Positions 53,754 to 63,477 are shown, counted from the stretch's first letter. The stretch: DNA of 64,000 bases from Candidatus Geothermarchaeum rappei (GCA_002011085.2 MTMB02000001.1:1492446-1556445); one strand, 5' to 3'. Made by a program: numbers and translations. The notes: generated by a model from the sequence alone, not told the origin.

Positions 53754-54521
53754 ATGGTAAGAGCCATAATAGTCACGGGTTTAGCTGGCTCTGGAAAAAC
53801 CATGTTGTCATATTCTCTTCTAGAATGGTATCGTAATATCAAACAGGATGTGGCTATTCTCAATCTCGATCCAGGTGTCTTAAATCTCCCTTATAAACCT
53901 GACATAGACGTTAGAGAGTTCATAAACATATGGGATCTAATGGAAAAACACTCAATTGGCCCTAATAGCTCTCTCATTTTAAGTATGGATCTTCTCTTGG
54001 AATATGTAGAGAAAATGAATTCTATTATCCGCTCTATAAATCCAAAGATACTTATAGTGGATACCCCTGGACAGATGGAAGTCTTTGCATACCGGTTAAG
54101 CGGCAAGTTTTTTGTTGATTTACTTGATGCAGAAGAAAAACTTCTTCTTTTTGTAATCGATGGTGTCTTCGCTTCTGATGCTAGAAACTTAATCTCTAAT
54201 CTATTAGTCTGCGCTTCAGTAAAGCTTAGATTCGAGTTACCATTGCTTCTTGTATTAAATAAACTGGATCTGCTTCCTGAAGATAAGGAAAAGAGGCTTC
54301 AAAAGTGGCTTAGGAGTTCTAAGCGCTTATATGAGGAACTCGCTTCTCATTATAACGATGATGAGGCAATGTATTTAGTTAAGATGTTTAGACTAATGAA
54401 GTCGTATCACCTCTTTACGAATTACATCCCTGTATCTGCTGTTACTCTTGATAATATGGATCTACTGATTCAGGCTATATCAAGAGTTTTATTTAGGGGC
54501 GACGAGTATTTAGAGTTATGA
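53754..54521 (+). CDS. GPN-loop GTPase
   Basis: A 255-aa GTPase of the GPN/XAB1 family. The P-loop VTGLAGSGKTMLSYSL is near 7-22, NLDPGVLNLPY near 40, and the GPN loop SIGPNSSLILSMDLLLEYV near 72-90. DTPGQMEVF follows near 107 and NKLD near 168. Eukaryotic members help assemble RNA polymerase II. The archaeal role is unsettled. It overlaps the next gene by 4 nt. Confidence 0.92.
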   Translation: MVRAIIVTGLAGSGKTMLSYSLLEWYRNIKQDVAILNLDPGVLNLPYKPDIDVREFINIWDLMEKHSIGPNSSLILSMDLLLEYVEKMNSIIRSINPKILIVDTPGQMEVFAYRLSGKFFVDLLDAEEKLLLFVIDGVFASDARNLISNLLVCASVKLRFELPLLLVLNKLDLLPEDKEKRLQKWLRSSKRLYEELASHYNDDEAMYLVKMFRLMKSYHLFTNYIPVSAVTLDNMDLLIQAISRVLFRGDEYLEL

Positions 54522-55186
54522 GGATTATGAGCCATTTTTCACTGATGCCGGTGGATCAAGCTTTCAATTTACTGAAGAAATATGATATTCCAGTTCCACC
54601 ATATATAATAGTCCAATCTGCCAAAGAATTGGCAGATAGAAAGGATGAACTACAGTATCCTGTTGTAGTTAAAGTTATATCTAATGAGATTGTTCACAAG
54701 ACAGAAGCAGGGGCGGTGAGACTAAATATCTTGAATCACTCTTCTTTAGTAGATGTTATAAAGGAGTTTGAGAAACGATTTGGTACAGTTGCAAAAGGCT
54801 TTTTAATTCAAAAAATGGTTGACAAAGGAGTTGAACTAACCATAGGGGGCGTGAGGGATCCTGTCTTCGGACCTTTAGTAATGTTTGGCTCAGGAGGGAT
54901 CTTCATAGAATTATTTAAAGATGTGTCTTTTAGATTGGCTCCTGTTGACCGTCAAGAAGCTCTTGATCTTATTAAGGAGACAAAAGTTTATAGGTTATTA
55001 CAGGGGTTTAGAGGCCTACCTAAGGTAGATATATATAAAGTTGTAAATTTAATTATAAAGGTGTCAAACCTTATATGGGACAATAAAAATATTAGTGAGT
55101 TGGACATTAATCCACTTATAGTTGGCGATGACTTCGCGTATGCGGTGGATGTTAGAATAGTATTTAAAGAGGAAGAGACAAAATGA
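54518..55186 (+). CDS. Acetyl-CoA synthetase (ADP-forming) beta-like ATP-grasp subunit
   Basis: A 222-aa ATP-grasp protein: YDIPVPPYIIVQSAKELA, YPVVVKVISNEIVHKTEAGAVRLNI, GVELTIGGVRDPVFGPLVMFGSGGIFIELFKDVSFRLAP (in part) and ISELDINPLIV. This matches the beta subunit of archaeal ADP-forming acyl-CoA synthetase, which makes ATP from acyl-CoA. The alpha subunit is not in the window. It is coupled to the GPN gene and to the coiled-coil gene by 4-nt overlaps. Confidence 0.9.
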   Translation: MRIMSHFSLMPVDQAFNLLKKYDIPVPPYIIVQSAKELADRKDELQYPVVVKVISNEIVHKTEAGAVRLNILNHSSLVDVIKEFEKRFGTVAKGFLIQKMVDKGVELTIGGVRDPVFGPLVMFGSGGIFIELFKDVSFRLAPVDRQEALDLIKETKVYRLLQGFRGLPKVDIYKVVNLIIKVSNLIWDNKNISELDINPLIVGDDFAYAVDVRIVFKEEETK

Positions 55187-56067
55187 GTAAGGAAGTGGTT
55201 GATGTCGATCAAGTGCTTGCAGAGCTCAAGGAAATAATGGAAAAGCTTGATCCATTATACAAGGAGTACCGTCAATATAGAGACCGTATAAAACATCTAC
55301 GTGCTGAGAGGAGGGAGGTAACACAGAAGCTTAATGAGAAGATTGATGAGATCGTTGCTAATACAGAGAAACTTAAGAAGATGAGGAGGGAACTGAGCTA
55401 TGCACGTTACGAGGTCAAGCTAATTAACGACGAGCTTAGAAACATCCGTAATCGGCTAAATGAGATTCGTGAGATTCTCAGCAATAGACCTAGACTAACA
55501 AATAGGTCTGCAGAGGCACTTAGAAAAGAACTTGAGCGACTGGAGCTTGAATATGAGACAAGAGATCTGGATCCTCGACGTGAAAAAAGATTATTGGAAA
55601 AAATAAAGCATATGCAGGAAGCTCTTACAGAATATGAAAGATATGTGACTGCCAAAGAGGAGAGAGGCGAGCTCTATCAAAAGAGAAGCGAGCTTATTGA
55701 GCAGAAAGAGTCTCTTATTGAGAAGATTGAGTCTCTTAAAAAGGAAATCGGAGAGCTAAGTGAGGGTGTTGATAAGCTTAAAGAAGAGGCGGCTTCTCTA
55801 CAGAAGAAAAAAATGGAGTTGGAAGGGGAGATCAGCCAGCTTATGAATAAGGTTAATGTTTTGGATGAGAAGATGCGTCCTCTAAGAACGAGGCGTGATG
55901 AAATACTAAATAAATTCGGTATTAGAGGTCATAATCTGACTTTTGAACAGATTAGTAAGATCATTAAAGACCGCTCGGCTGTATTGGAGAGAGCCCTAAA
56001 GAAATACCAGAAAGGCCGATTTACATTTGAAGAGTTCATTGCCTTAGCAAAACATGGCTTAATTTAA
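55183..56067 (+). CDS. Coiled-coil protein of the conserved archaeal COG1340-type
   Basis: A 294-aa protein that is almost entirely predicted coiled coil, from about residue 20 to 235. Heptad-like Glu/Lys/Leu repeats run through it, ending in a small helical domain (FGIRGHNLTFEQISKIIKDRSAVLERALKKY, in part, with FTFEEFIALAKHGLI). It resembles archaeal coiled-coil proteins of unknown role. It overlaps AcdB by 4 nt. Confidence 0.75.
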   Translation: MSKEVVDVDQVLAELKEIMEKLDPLYKEYRQYRDRIKHLRAERREVTQKLNEKIDEIVANTEKLKKMRRELSYARYEVKLINDELRNIRNRLNEIREILSNRPRLTNRSAEALRKELERLELEYETRDLDPRREKRLLEKIKHMQEALTEYERYVTAKEERGELYQKRSELIEQKESLIEKIESLKKEIGELSEGVDKLKEEAASLQKKKMELEGEISQLMNKVNVLDEKMRPLRTRRDEILNKFGIRGHNLTFEQISKIIKDRSAVLERALKKYQKGRFTFEEFIALAKHGLI

Positions 56068-56087
56068 ATCTTTTTTAAGGGAGACTT

Positions 56088-57236
56088 ATGAAGAATGAAG
56101 AGAAAAGGGGGTTTGTGTCAAAAAGGACATTGATTCTGAATGTAGATAGAGATAATGATATAGGCGTTAAAGCAGGGGTGAAGACCCCCCTCATAGGAAA
56201 AGAAGCATTGTTAGATGCAGCTGTTAAACTCTTGTTAAATGATCCTGAGGAAGCAGATGGTAATGCATTGTTTGCAGCTGTAAAAATATATGAGTCGTAT
56301 GAGGTTGAAGAAGGAGAGGCAAAGGAGGTAGCTGCCATAACAGGTAGCGAAGTTGGAGGTATAGAAGCAGATAGAAAACTTATCAGAGAGCTAAACGAGG
56401 TTCTAAATCATTTTCCTGCTGATAACATCATCCTTGTGACCGATGGCTTTGCCGATGAGGAAGTTATTCCAATCATCGATTCAAGGGTTCCTATTTTGTC
56501 TATCCAACATGTAGTCGTGAAACATAGTGAGAGTGTGGAGGAAACATATGCAATTTTAGGTAGATATCTTAAAATGTTATGGAATGAAATGCCATATAGA
56601 ATGTATTTCGTTGCTCTCCCAGGAATAATTGTCACAATACTGGGAATTCTAATGTTTCTGCAGTTAACAGGTGTTGCTATAGCATTTACATTTATAATTG
56701 CCGGCATCGCTATGATCGTTAAAGGTTTTGGTGTAGATGATTATATATCTAATCTCTCCAAAGCACCTTTCTCAGAATATATCCGTTTAGCCTCATATGT
56801 AATTTCATTCATATCTCTTTTCGTAGGACTCTACCTATCTTATCTATCAGTAGCTGTTCTCCCTGAGTTTAAGATCGTCATGGAGAATCCTAGTCTCTTA
56901 TGGGAACACGGTGTCCAAATATTAACTAGTTTTATGCCACCGTTTTTACTAACAATACTAGTAACTATGTTCATATATGTGTTAGGTCTATCTCTATACT
57001 GTTTCGTCACAGAGAGATATTATCGGATAATTAGATATCTTCTTCTCCTTGAAGCAACACTAATCATATACATTGCAGGAAACGAGGCCAATAGAGTATT
57101 GATAGAGCCTAAATATGGTTTTTCCAACCTCATTATATTTATCTCCATCGGCTTACTAATACTATCAGTCACAATAATAATAGTGTATCTGCTTGCTAAG
57201 AAGAGGCGACAGGAAATTGAAAGTGAAGTTATATAG
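56088..57236 (+). CDS. DUF373 family membrane protein
   Basis: The 382-aa protein has a soluble N-terminal domain with RTLILNVDRDNDIGVKAGVKTPLIG and a conserved ITGSEVGGIEADRKL segment near 85-100. About five to six membrane helices follow in the C-terminal half (FVALPGIIVTILGILMFLQL and others). This is the DUF373 layout. It is next to UppS, as in other archaea, so a lipid-carrier role is possible but unproven. Confidence 0.88.
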   Translation: MKNEEKRGFVSKRTLILNVDRDNDIGVKAGVKTPLIGKEALLDAAVKLLLNDPEEADGNALFAAVKIYESYEVEEGEAKEVAAITGSEVGGIEADRKLIRELNEVLNHFPADNIILVTDGFADEEVIPIIDSRVPILSIQHVVVKHSESVEETYAILGRYLKMLWNEMPYRMYFVALPGIIVTILGILMFLQLTGVAIAFTFIIAGIAMIVKGFGVDDYISNLSKAPFSEYIRLASYVISFISLFVGLYLSYLSVAVLPEFKIVMENPSLLWEHGVQILTSFMPPFLLTILVTMFIYVLGLSLYCFVTERYYRIIRYLLLLEATLIIYIAGNEANRVLIEPKYGFSNLIIFISIGLLILSVTIIIVYLLAKKRRQEIESEVI

Positions 57237-58008
57237 ACTGCTGCACTTACTAGGAATATACAAAGTATATGAGAAGTGGTTGTTTCACCAAATTAAGAAC
57301 AATAACATGCCCAATCACATAGGTATTATTCTTGATGGTAATAGGCGATGGGCTAGGGAACACGGATATGCTAAGTGGTATGGGCATAAAGTGGGGGCAG
57401 GCAAGCTCCGTAATGTAATTAAGTGGGCACGTGAGTTTGGAATAAAATATCTGACTGTCTTCGCCCTATCGACCGAGAACTTTAATCGTGATCCAGAGGA
57501 AGTAAAATGGTTTATGAATCTCCTCAGGGAAGAGCTGGAGAAGGCGTTGGATGACGATGATATCATGAGACATTCTATCAGGTTTAAATTCATTGGTGAT
57601 TTAAATAGGTTTCCCGAGGAGATTAGAGAGAAAATTCATATGCTTGAGGAGAAAACAAAGGAAAATGGATCTATTGTAGTTAATGTCGCTCTTGCATATG
57701 GCGGTAAATGGGATATCATTAACGCTACTAGAAAAATTGCGGAGGCAGTTAAAAAGGGAGAGCTAGATGTTGATGATATTACATACGATACCTATCAAAG
57801 GTATCTTGCTACATCACATCTACCTAATCAAGATGTGGATTTGATATTAAGAACAGGTGGCGAGATGCGTTTAAGCAACTTTCTATTATGGCAAGCAGCA
57901 TATAGTGAATTAGTTTTTCTTGATGTCTTTTGGCCGGAGTTCAGGAAAATAGATTTTATGAGGGCTTTGAGAATCTATCAACAACGTCATAGGCGATTTG
58001 GAAAATAA
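57217..58008 (+). CDS. uppS: cis-Prenyltransferase (undecaprenyl/dolichyl diphosphate synthase family)
   Basis: Makes the long polyprenyl carrier for glycan assembly, which AglB uses. The signatures HIGIILDGNRRWAREHGYAKWYGHKVGAGKL near 30-60, FALSTENFNRDPEEV near 80, VNVALAYGGKWDI near 155 and LILRTGGEMRLSNFLLWQAAYSELVFLDVFWPEF near 205 are all present. TTG 57217 gives 263 aa. A TTG at 57193 and the internal ATG 57310 are alternatives. The gene overlaps DUF373. Confidence 0.93.
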   Translation: MKVKLYRLLHLLGIYKVYEKWLFHQIKNNNMPNHIGIILDGNRRWAREHGYAKWYGHKVGAGKLRNVIKWAREFGIKYLTVFALSTENFNRDPEEVKWFMNLLREELEKALDDDDIMRHSIRFKFIGDLNRFPEEIREKIHMLEEKTKENGSIVVNVALAYGGKWDIINATRKIAEAVKKGELDVDDITYDTYQRYLATSHLPNQDVDLILRTGGEMRLSNFLLWQAAYSELVFLDVFWPEFRKIDFMRALRIYQQRHRRFGK

Positions 58009-58012
58009 GTTG

Positions 58013-59023
58013 TCAATAAAGCTTCCATATTTCGTCTTTCTCTTGTCTAGGTAATGTCTTCTCCCCTTCCTCATCGATTAATATCCTCTTTTCTTTGTCT
58101 TTAATTACTTCACCAATCACCGTCGCTCTTATTCCCCTTTTCATTAGACTCTCTCTTATAGTATCAGCATAGCCCCTTTCTACTGTAAATAGAAGGGTGC
58201 CTGAACTCAACAATAAATATGGATTTACTCCTAATGCATTACATACAGTAATAGTTATTTCATCAACAGGTATATCGTCAAGAAATATTTTTAACCCCAC
58301 CCCTGAGGCGTCTGCAATTTCATTCAACGCCGTAAATATACCTCCTTCTGTTGGGTCATGCATAGAATGTATTCTCTCTCTAAACCCCTCCAATAATATC
58401 CGTCCCTCAGGATATATTGATGTCTTATAGATCATCTCTTTTGCTTTTTTTATAACTGATGCAGATATCCCCCTTTCTCTCAGCTTTTCCTCATGGTCGT
58501 ATGCAAGTACCGCAGTTCCCTCTACAGCAACTGTTTTAGTCATCATTATCACATCACCAGGTACAGCACCCCCCGAGGTAACATACTTATCAGATACTCC
58601 AATTGCTGTGCCCACTATTATCGGACTCTCTAAATATGGCGTTACCTCTGTATGTCCTCCCACTATTTGCATCTCCATTTTCTCCGCATTTCTATGCATA
58701 TCCTCAATGATCTCATCCAGCTTCTCTATTGTTATGTCCTTGGGTAAAAGCATCGTAGATAAAAACCATCTTGGTAAAGCCCCAGATGCAACCACGTCAT
58801 TAGTTGTTATATGAATCGAAAGCATCCCAATCAGGCTAGTGGCGGCTGTAATAGGATCCGTAGATATAATAATATACTTATCGCCAACACGAGTCACAGC
58901 AGAATCTATACCTATTCCTGGCCCAATAACAACATCTTCTCTTCTATATCCAGATTTAGGCAATATCCTCTCCAGTAAGATATCGGGAGGAACCTTACCT
59001 GTCGGCAATTTCATGAGTAACAC
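58013..59023 (-). CDS. AIR-synthase-related protein (HypE/ThiL-like fold)
   Basis: A 336-aa protein of the PurM/HypE/SelD/ThiL fold. The N-terminal half has GPGIGIDSAVTRVGDKYIIISTDPITAA and TTNDVVASGALPRWFLSTMLLP. The middle has VGGHTEVTPYLESPIIVGTAIG. The second half has MHDPTEGGIFTALNEIADASGVG. The substrate is unknown, and the archaeal HypE-like paralogue is the closest assignment. It is not a purine PurM, and no purine cluster is here apart from purA. Confidence 0.85.
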   Translation of the reverse strand: MLLMKLPTGKVPPDILLERILPKSGYRREDVVIGPGIGIDSAVTRVGDKYIIISTDPITAATSLIGMLSIHITTNDVVASGALPRWFLSTMLLPKDITIEKLDEIIEDMHRNAEKMEMQIVGGHTEVTPYLESPIIVGTAIGVSDKYVTSGGAVPGDVIMMTKTVAVEGTAVLAYDHEEKLRERGISASVIKKAKEMIYKTSIYPEGRILLEGFRERIHSMHDPTEGGIFTALNEIADASGVGLKIFLDDIPVDEITITVCNALGVNPYLLLSSGTLLFTVERGYADTIRESLMKRGIRATVIGEVIKDKEKRILIDEEGEKTLPRQEKDEIWKLY

Positions 59024-59102
59024 ACCTAATCTTAAGTCACATATAAAACAAGATATTTTAGAGTGACTTATTATAATATTAAAGTTGTGGTGATTTAGAA
59101 CA

Positions 59103-60119
59103 ATGCTTTCTATCGTAATAGATGGATTCTTTGGAGATACTGGTAAAGGTAAGGTAATCTCCTATTTAGCGATTAAAGACAATCTCGACATAACTGTAAG
59201 AGGGGGGGTCGGACCAAACGCCGGCCATACTGTGGTATACAATGGCAAAACCTATAAATTAAGGCAGATACCGAGTGCTTTCTTAAATGAAAACACTCGT
59301 TTATTGATTGGCGCCGGTGTACTAGTTAACCCATCCATTTTCCTTAAAGAAGTTGAACTAACTGGTACAAAAGGAAGGGTCTTCATGGATTTCCAGACAG
59401 GTATTATAGAAGAGAAGCACATAGAAGAAGACCGCTCAAGCGAATATTTAAGGGGAAAGATAGGGACCACTGGAACAGGGTGTGGACCGGCGATGAAGGA
59501 CAGGGTATTGAGGATTCTTAAGCTGGCTAAAGATTATCCAGAGTTAAGTGAATATCTTGTAGACGTAGCGTATGAAGTTAACGAAGCTATAGACCATGAT
59601 AAAAACGTGCTTCTTGAAGGTACACAGGGAACGTTTTTATCACTCTATCATGGTACATATCCGTATGTAACCTCGAAGGATGTTACTGCAGCCTCTATCT
59701 GTGCAGATGTAGGAGTAGGGCCTAAGAAAGTTGATGAAATTATTTTAGTCCTGAAATCATATGTCACTAGAGTTGGAGGAGGACCACTTGAAGGTGAATA
59801 TAGTGAGGAGGAGGCTGAGCGTCTCGGTGTTTTGGAGATTGCGACGGTTACAGGTAGAAAACGCCGTGCCGCTCCTTTCAACTTCAACTACGCTAAACGC
59901 GCTATAATGTTAAATTCGCCCACTCAGATAGCGATTACAAAACTAGATGTTCTATTTAAAGATGATTTTGGTAAGACGCAGTATGATGAACTAACCAAGG
60001 AGGCCAAGAACTTTATTGAGAACATAGAGAACGAGCTTTCTCTGCCAGTTACAATAATAAGTACTGGACCTGACGCTACCCAAACTATTGACAGGAGAAG
60101 GGAACTAGGCTTAATCTAG
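59103..60119 (+). CDS. purA: Adenylosuccinate synthetase (short archaeal form)
   Basis: Converts IMP and aspartate to adenylosuccinate with GTP. The 338-aa protein has VIDGFFGDTGKGKVISYL near 5-22, GGVGPNAGHTVVYNGKTYKLRQIPSA, GTTGTGCGPAMKDR and VLLEGTQGTFLSLYHGTYPYVTS. The shorter length compared with bacterial PurA (about 430 aa) is normal for some archaea. The start ATG 59103 has no clear ribosome-binding site, so the message may be leaderless. Confidence 0.94.
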   Translation: MLSIVIDGFFGDTGKGKVISYLAIKDNLDITVRGGVGPNAGHTVVYNGKTYKLRQIPSAFLNENTRLLIGAGVLVNPSIFLKEVELTGTKGRVFMDFQTGIIEEKHIEEDRSSEYLRGKIGTTGTGCGPAMKDRVLRILKLAKDYPELSEYLVDVAYEVNEAIDHDKNVLLEGTQGTFLSLYHGTYPYVTSKDVTAASICADVGVGPKKVDEIILVLKSYVTRVGGGPLEGEYSEEEAERLGVLEIATVTGRKRRAAPFNFNYAKRAIMLNSPTQIAITKLDVLFKDDFGKTQYDELTKEAKNFIENIENELSLPVTIISTGPDATQTIDRRRELGLI

Positions 60120-60129
60120 TCTCCACTAA

Positions 60130-60486
60130 TTATCTTTTCAGCTTTTTATATTCATTTACAATATATTCTCTAATTACAAATAATTTATTTATGAACTCAT
60201 CATTAAAATAATCAATCTTTTCGATTCTCTCGATATAGGTAACTGGATTCGGATTGATCTTCTCTTCTCCCTCTTTATACGTGTAGACAGCTACTTTACT
60301 AACTCCTCTCTCTAGCTGAGTGTAAAATATTATTTTCTCTATTAAATAGGATGCCTCAAAGATCAGCCTATATTTTCTCTTCTTGTCTTTTTCCATCATA
60401 TAGGTGTTTAGAGTAGTCTTCAACTTTTTTATATTCTCTTTGATATCTTCTGAAAGAATCGTCTTGCTTTTAATATCCTCTATCAT
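60130..60486 (-). CDS. Hypothetical helical protein
   Basis: I do not recognise this 118-aa protein. It reads as mostly helical with a Lys/Glu-rich surface (DIKENIKKLKTTLNTYMMEKDKKRKY), then a helix EASYLIEKIIFYTQLERGVSKVAVYTY and a C-terminal helix FINKLFVIREYIVNEYKKLKR. It has no cysteine motif. It lies 18 nt downstream of the CBS gene and is probably cotranscribed. Confidence 0.65.
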   Translation of the reverse strand: MIEDIKSKTILSEDIKENIKKLKTTLNTYMMEKDKKRKYRLIFEASYLIEKIIFYTQLERGVSKVAVYTYKEGEEKINPNPVTYIERIEKIDYFNDEFINKLFVIREYIVNEYKKLKR

Positions 60487-60504
60487 TCTAAACCCCTCTC
60501 TATG

Positions 60505-61092
60505 CTACTCCTCCTCGGCAGCTATTTCCTCACCAAAGAGGTCAGCAATACAATCAGGGCAATAATATTTTCCATCAACAAATACTAGTCTATCGCTCCA
60601 CACTCCACATCTATCACAATATCCAAGTACAGATGCATTAGCCTTTATTAAGGGCTCTCTTTCGAAAGATTCCCTCTGCATGTATGCCTCTATAATGTCG
60701 GGAAATACCCTAATAATATCTGATGCAGTTATTACTCCAACAAGTTTCCCCTTGTATGTTACTCCTATTAATGATATGTCTTTTCTCGAGAATAGTTTCG
60801 CGACTTCAGTTACCGTAGTATCTGCTTTTACGGTCATCAAAGGCTCTCTTGAGAGATCTGATACTAATGTATCTTTAGGGTCACGTTCCTGAGCTAAAAC
60901 CTCATATATTATAATATCCTTAGTGATTACACCCAAAACCTCTTTCCCATCTACTATAACGAGATGACTTATGTTATTCTCAAACATTTTCTTAGCAGCC
61001 TCGAGTATATTTCCATCTTTGGAAACGAAGACTATGGGGCTGCTCATTATTTCCCGTACTGTGAGATTTGTAATCTCTTCATTTATCACCAT
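60505..61092 (-). CDS. Paired CBS domain protein with C-terminal zinc ribbon
   Basis: A 195-aa protein with two CBS domains (LTVREIMSSPIVFVSKDGNILEAAKKMFENNISHLVIVD, in part, then SLIGVTYKGKLVGVITASDIIRVFPD). A zinc ribbon CDRCGVWSDRLVFVDGKYYCPDCIADLFG follows near 160-188. CBS pairs bind adenosine nucleotides and often sense energy state. The output partner is unknown. Confidence 0.88.
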   Translation of the reverse strand: MVINEEITNLTVREIMSSPIVFVSKDGNILEAAKKMFENNISHLVIVDGKEVLGVITKDIIIYEVLAQERDPKDTLVSDLSREPLMTVKADTTVTEVAKLFSRKDISLIGVTYKGKLVGVITASDIIRVFPDIIEAYMQRESFEREPLIKANASVLGYCDRCGVWSDRLVFVDGKYYCPDCIADLFGEEIAAEEE

Positions 61093-61230
61093 TTAGCTGT
61101 CACCATCAATATTTAATTATACCGGTACCAATACAATAGTTGTCTACATAATATTATAAATAAAATCTATAAACTTAAGGTTGTTATGCGGAAAGGCTAT
61201 TTTAACTTTTCCATTTATCCTTTAAACCAT

Positions 61231-63126
61231 TCAGTTAGTAATTATACGCAGTGATGACTCGCCAGGAGGTAAATATGAGACCACCAAATTATGATAATAT
61301 TCCTCAAGCTCATCAACCATTTCTATAAGCCCTTTTTCTTTTATTGCTTTTATCACCCTCTTAGCTATTTCGGACTTTTCTAAATCACCGGGTGTTATTT
61401 CGAATATTAAATTTCTAAAGCAATGTTCCTCTACAGCGGTAGGAGGCCCGATAAACAGCTTTTTATTATCTTTCTTTACTCCAAGCCAAAGTCTTAGAGG
61501 TATCTTTCTTAGATAATTCTTCTTGCCATATATCATGAATGCCCCTTTCTTAAGATACTCTCCAGAGGGCGCTTTCTTGGAAACCTGCTCTGGATAAACA
61601 TAATAGACATCAAGGACAAGTATCTTATCTTTCCATGCTCTACTGAATGACGCTGCGAATATTGCTGTCTCTATGATATCTTCCTCAAGTGCATTTTCTC
61701 TACCATTTTTTAATAGGACAAATGGGCTTCCATAATACTCACTATGGAACACAATATCGTTTTTCTCCATATACTTCTTAATTATTATTTCGTTTGTTGT
61801 AGCATCTCTACCTCCAATCACCATCAACCCGTTTTTAGTTATAAACCATCTAAATTTCTCATACCATTCTTTTTTCTTCATAACAATCTTCTTCATTTCC
61901 AATGAAGGTGCTTCCCTTATATCCTTATCCAGCTCTACAATCTTCATTTGTATCTCTTTAAGCTTTTCTTCTATTTTCTCCAGTCCTTTCTTTCTTCTTT
62001 TATATTCCTTGTCATAAACTAATCCAATAGCCTGAAATGGATTCATATCAAATCTTAAGGAGATTGTTACGTGGTCATTTAGTGGGTAGTGAACAACTTT
62101 CCTTGCATAATCTACCTGTAAACCCGTTTCTTTTCCTTCTTTACATCTCTGGAAGACCTCTGTAAGTTCATCAATCTTCTGATACAAAGTAGGAAGCATT
62201 TCATCTAACACTTTTATTTCATACTCTAACTGATTTTTATTCTTCTTTAATTTCTCTATCTCCTCAAGCAACTTTCTCCTTTTTTTAGTTATCTCTCTAT
62301 TTAACTTTTCATTTAACCGTCTCTTAAGATACTCTTCAGAAGCCTCGAAAATATTATTATAGCTGGCCACCGGCTTTTTATGTTTAGGTTGGTAGGGTAA
62401 TAATATTATTTTATTTTCTTCTTCGATAATACTATAACCCTCTTCTCCCTTCTCAGCTATTTTTATAAGCTCCAGCACCTTAGTTAAGAACTCACGTTTT
62501 CTTTTTTCCCCATCAACCTCTGGATCTATCCTTGATAATGCTTCTCTAACAGTATATTTATCTAAATTCAGTACACGATAGTAATCTCTCTCTTTACTTA
62601 TCTTATTCATTATCTCCTTATAGTCACATTTTAATAGCAATAGTGGGTTAAACCCTTTAGACGGAGGAAGTGTATAGATCCCGTCTCTCTTTAGTTCGCG
62701 ATGCCTAACTTTAATCTCCTTATCTAGAGCAATTATCCTATTTTCTCCGTTGGTTATTATTGAATTACCCCCTCCAAATATCTCAACATAAAACATATAC
62801 CTACCATCATATTTCCTACATGTGAATCTGATTATTCTCTCAAAATTTGGAGTATCAATTTTTTCTATTATACTGTTTTCTAGCAACTCCTTGGCTTCCT
62901 TTATCCACCTTGGTTGTTTCTCTGAGGTATTTAACCTAATTAATGTGGGTAGTAGAACCTCAAGAGAGTAATTATAAAAAATTGAAAGATTCCCCTGAGT
63001 AGAGTGTAAAAGCACCTGATAATATCCTCCCTCTACCGCTCGTATTTTACGAATTCTAGTTACTTCCATTCTCTTTAGGAAGTTCGCGACTGAATACAGC
63101 GTTATAGCAGGGATCATACCAATCAT
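61231..63126 (-). CDS. rqcH: NFACT protein (Rqc2/RqcH, archaeal)
   Basis: The 631-aa protein has the NFACT-N domain in the first 250 residues, a long coiled coil (about 270-410) with helical HhH-like parts, and the NFACT-R domain with KEWYEKFRWFITKNGLMVIGGRDATTNEIIIKKYM (in part), FHSEYYGSPFVLLKNG and FIGPPTAVE. Relatives bind stalled 60S/50S subunits with a peptidyl-tRNA and add C-terminal tails. A ribosome quality-control role is inferred by family. Confidence 0.9.
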   Translation of the reverse strand: MIGMIPAITLYSVANFLKRMEVTRIRKIRAVEGGYYQVLLHSTQGNLSIFYNYSLEVLLPTLIRLNTSEKQPRWIKEAKELLENSIIEKIDTPNFERIIRFTCRKYDGRYMFYVEIFGGGNSIITNGENRIIALDKEIKVRHRELKRDGIYTLPPSKGFNPLLLLKCDYKEIMNKISKERDYYRVLNLDKYTVREALSRIDPEVDGEKRKREFLTKVLELIKIAEKGEEGYSIIEEENKIILLPYQPKHKKPVASYNNIFEASEEYLKRRLNEKLNREITKKRRKLLEEIEKLKKNKNQLEYEIKVLDEMLPTLYQKIDELTEVFQRCKEGKETGLQVDYARKVVHYPLNDHVTISLRFDMNPFQAIGLVYDKEYKRRKKGLEKIEEKLKEIQMKIVELDKDIREAPSLEMKKIVMKKKEWYEKFRWFITKNGLMVIGGRDATTNEIIIKKYMEKNDIVFHSEYYGSPFVLLKNGRENALEEDIIETAIFAASFSRAWKDKILVLDVYYVYPEQVSKKAPSGEYLKKGAFMIYGKKNYLRKIPLRLWLGVKKDNKKLFIGPPTAVEEHCFRNLIFEITPGDLEKSEIAKRVIKAIKEKGLIEMVDELEEYYHNLVVSYLPPGESSLRIITN

Positions 63127-63189
63127 AAGATTTAATTTATATAGTTATTATTAGGTTTAATAACAATCGCTGTTAGGTGTATATTTAGT

Positions 63190-63477
63190 ATGAATCCCAA
63201 GGATAAAATACACTATACCCGCCTACTCCTCTCTATAATCGGTGGTCTGATAAGCGGAATATTTAAATTTGCTTTAGAAACAGCTGGAGAAGCGATTATG
63301 CTAATGGTTCTCTTCTATATATTTAGTCTGTATATTATAGTTTACCTATATAAGATCCGCCCTAACGTAGTTCCAGAGGTATCTCTAAAGAACATTTTTA
63401 TTGACGGTGTGGGAACATTTGTAATCACTTGGCTCTTCCTCTGGGTATTGATCTACAATATACTTCTAATTATTTAG
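63190..63477 (+). CDS. Small three-helix membrane protein, possibly EMC6-like
   Basis: A 95-aa protein with a short cytoplasmic N-terminus and three hydrophobic helices: LLLSIIGGLISGIFKFAL, GEAIMLMVLFYIFSLYIIVYLY and IDGVGTFVITWLFLWVLIYNILLII. The pattern, with a polar RL at the first helix and a Trp-rich last helix, resembles archaeal EMC6-like membrane insertase components. This is a low-confidence suggestion. It overlaps the convergent gene by 8 nt. Confidence 0.5.
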   Translation: MNPKDKIHYTRLLLSIIGGLISGIFKFALETAGEAIMLMVLFYIFSLYIIVYLYKIRPNVVPEVSLKNIFIDGVGTFVITWLFLWVLIYNILLII

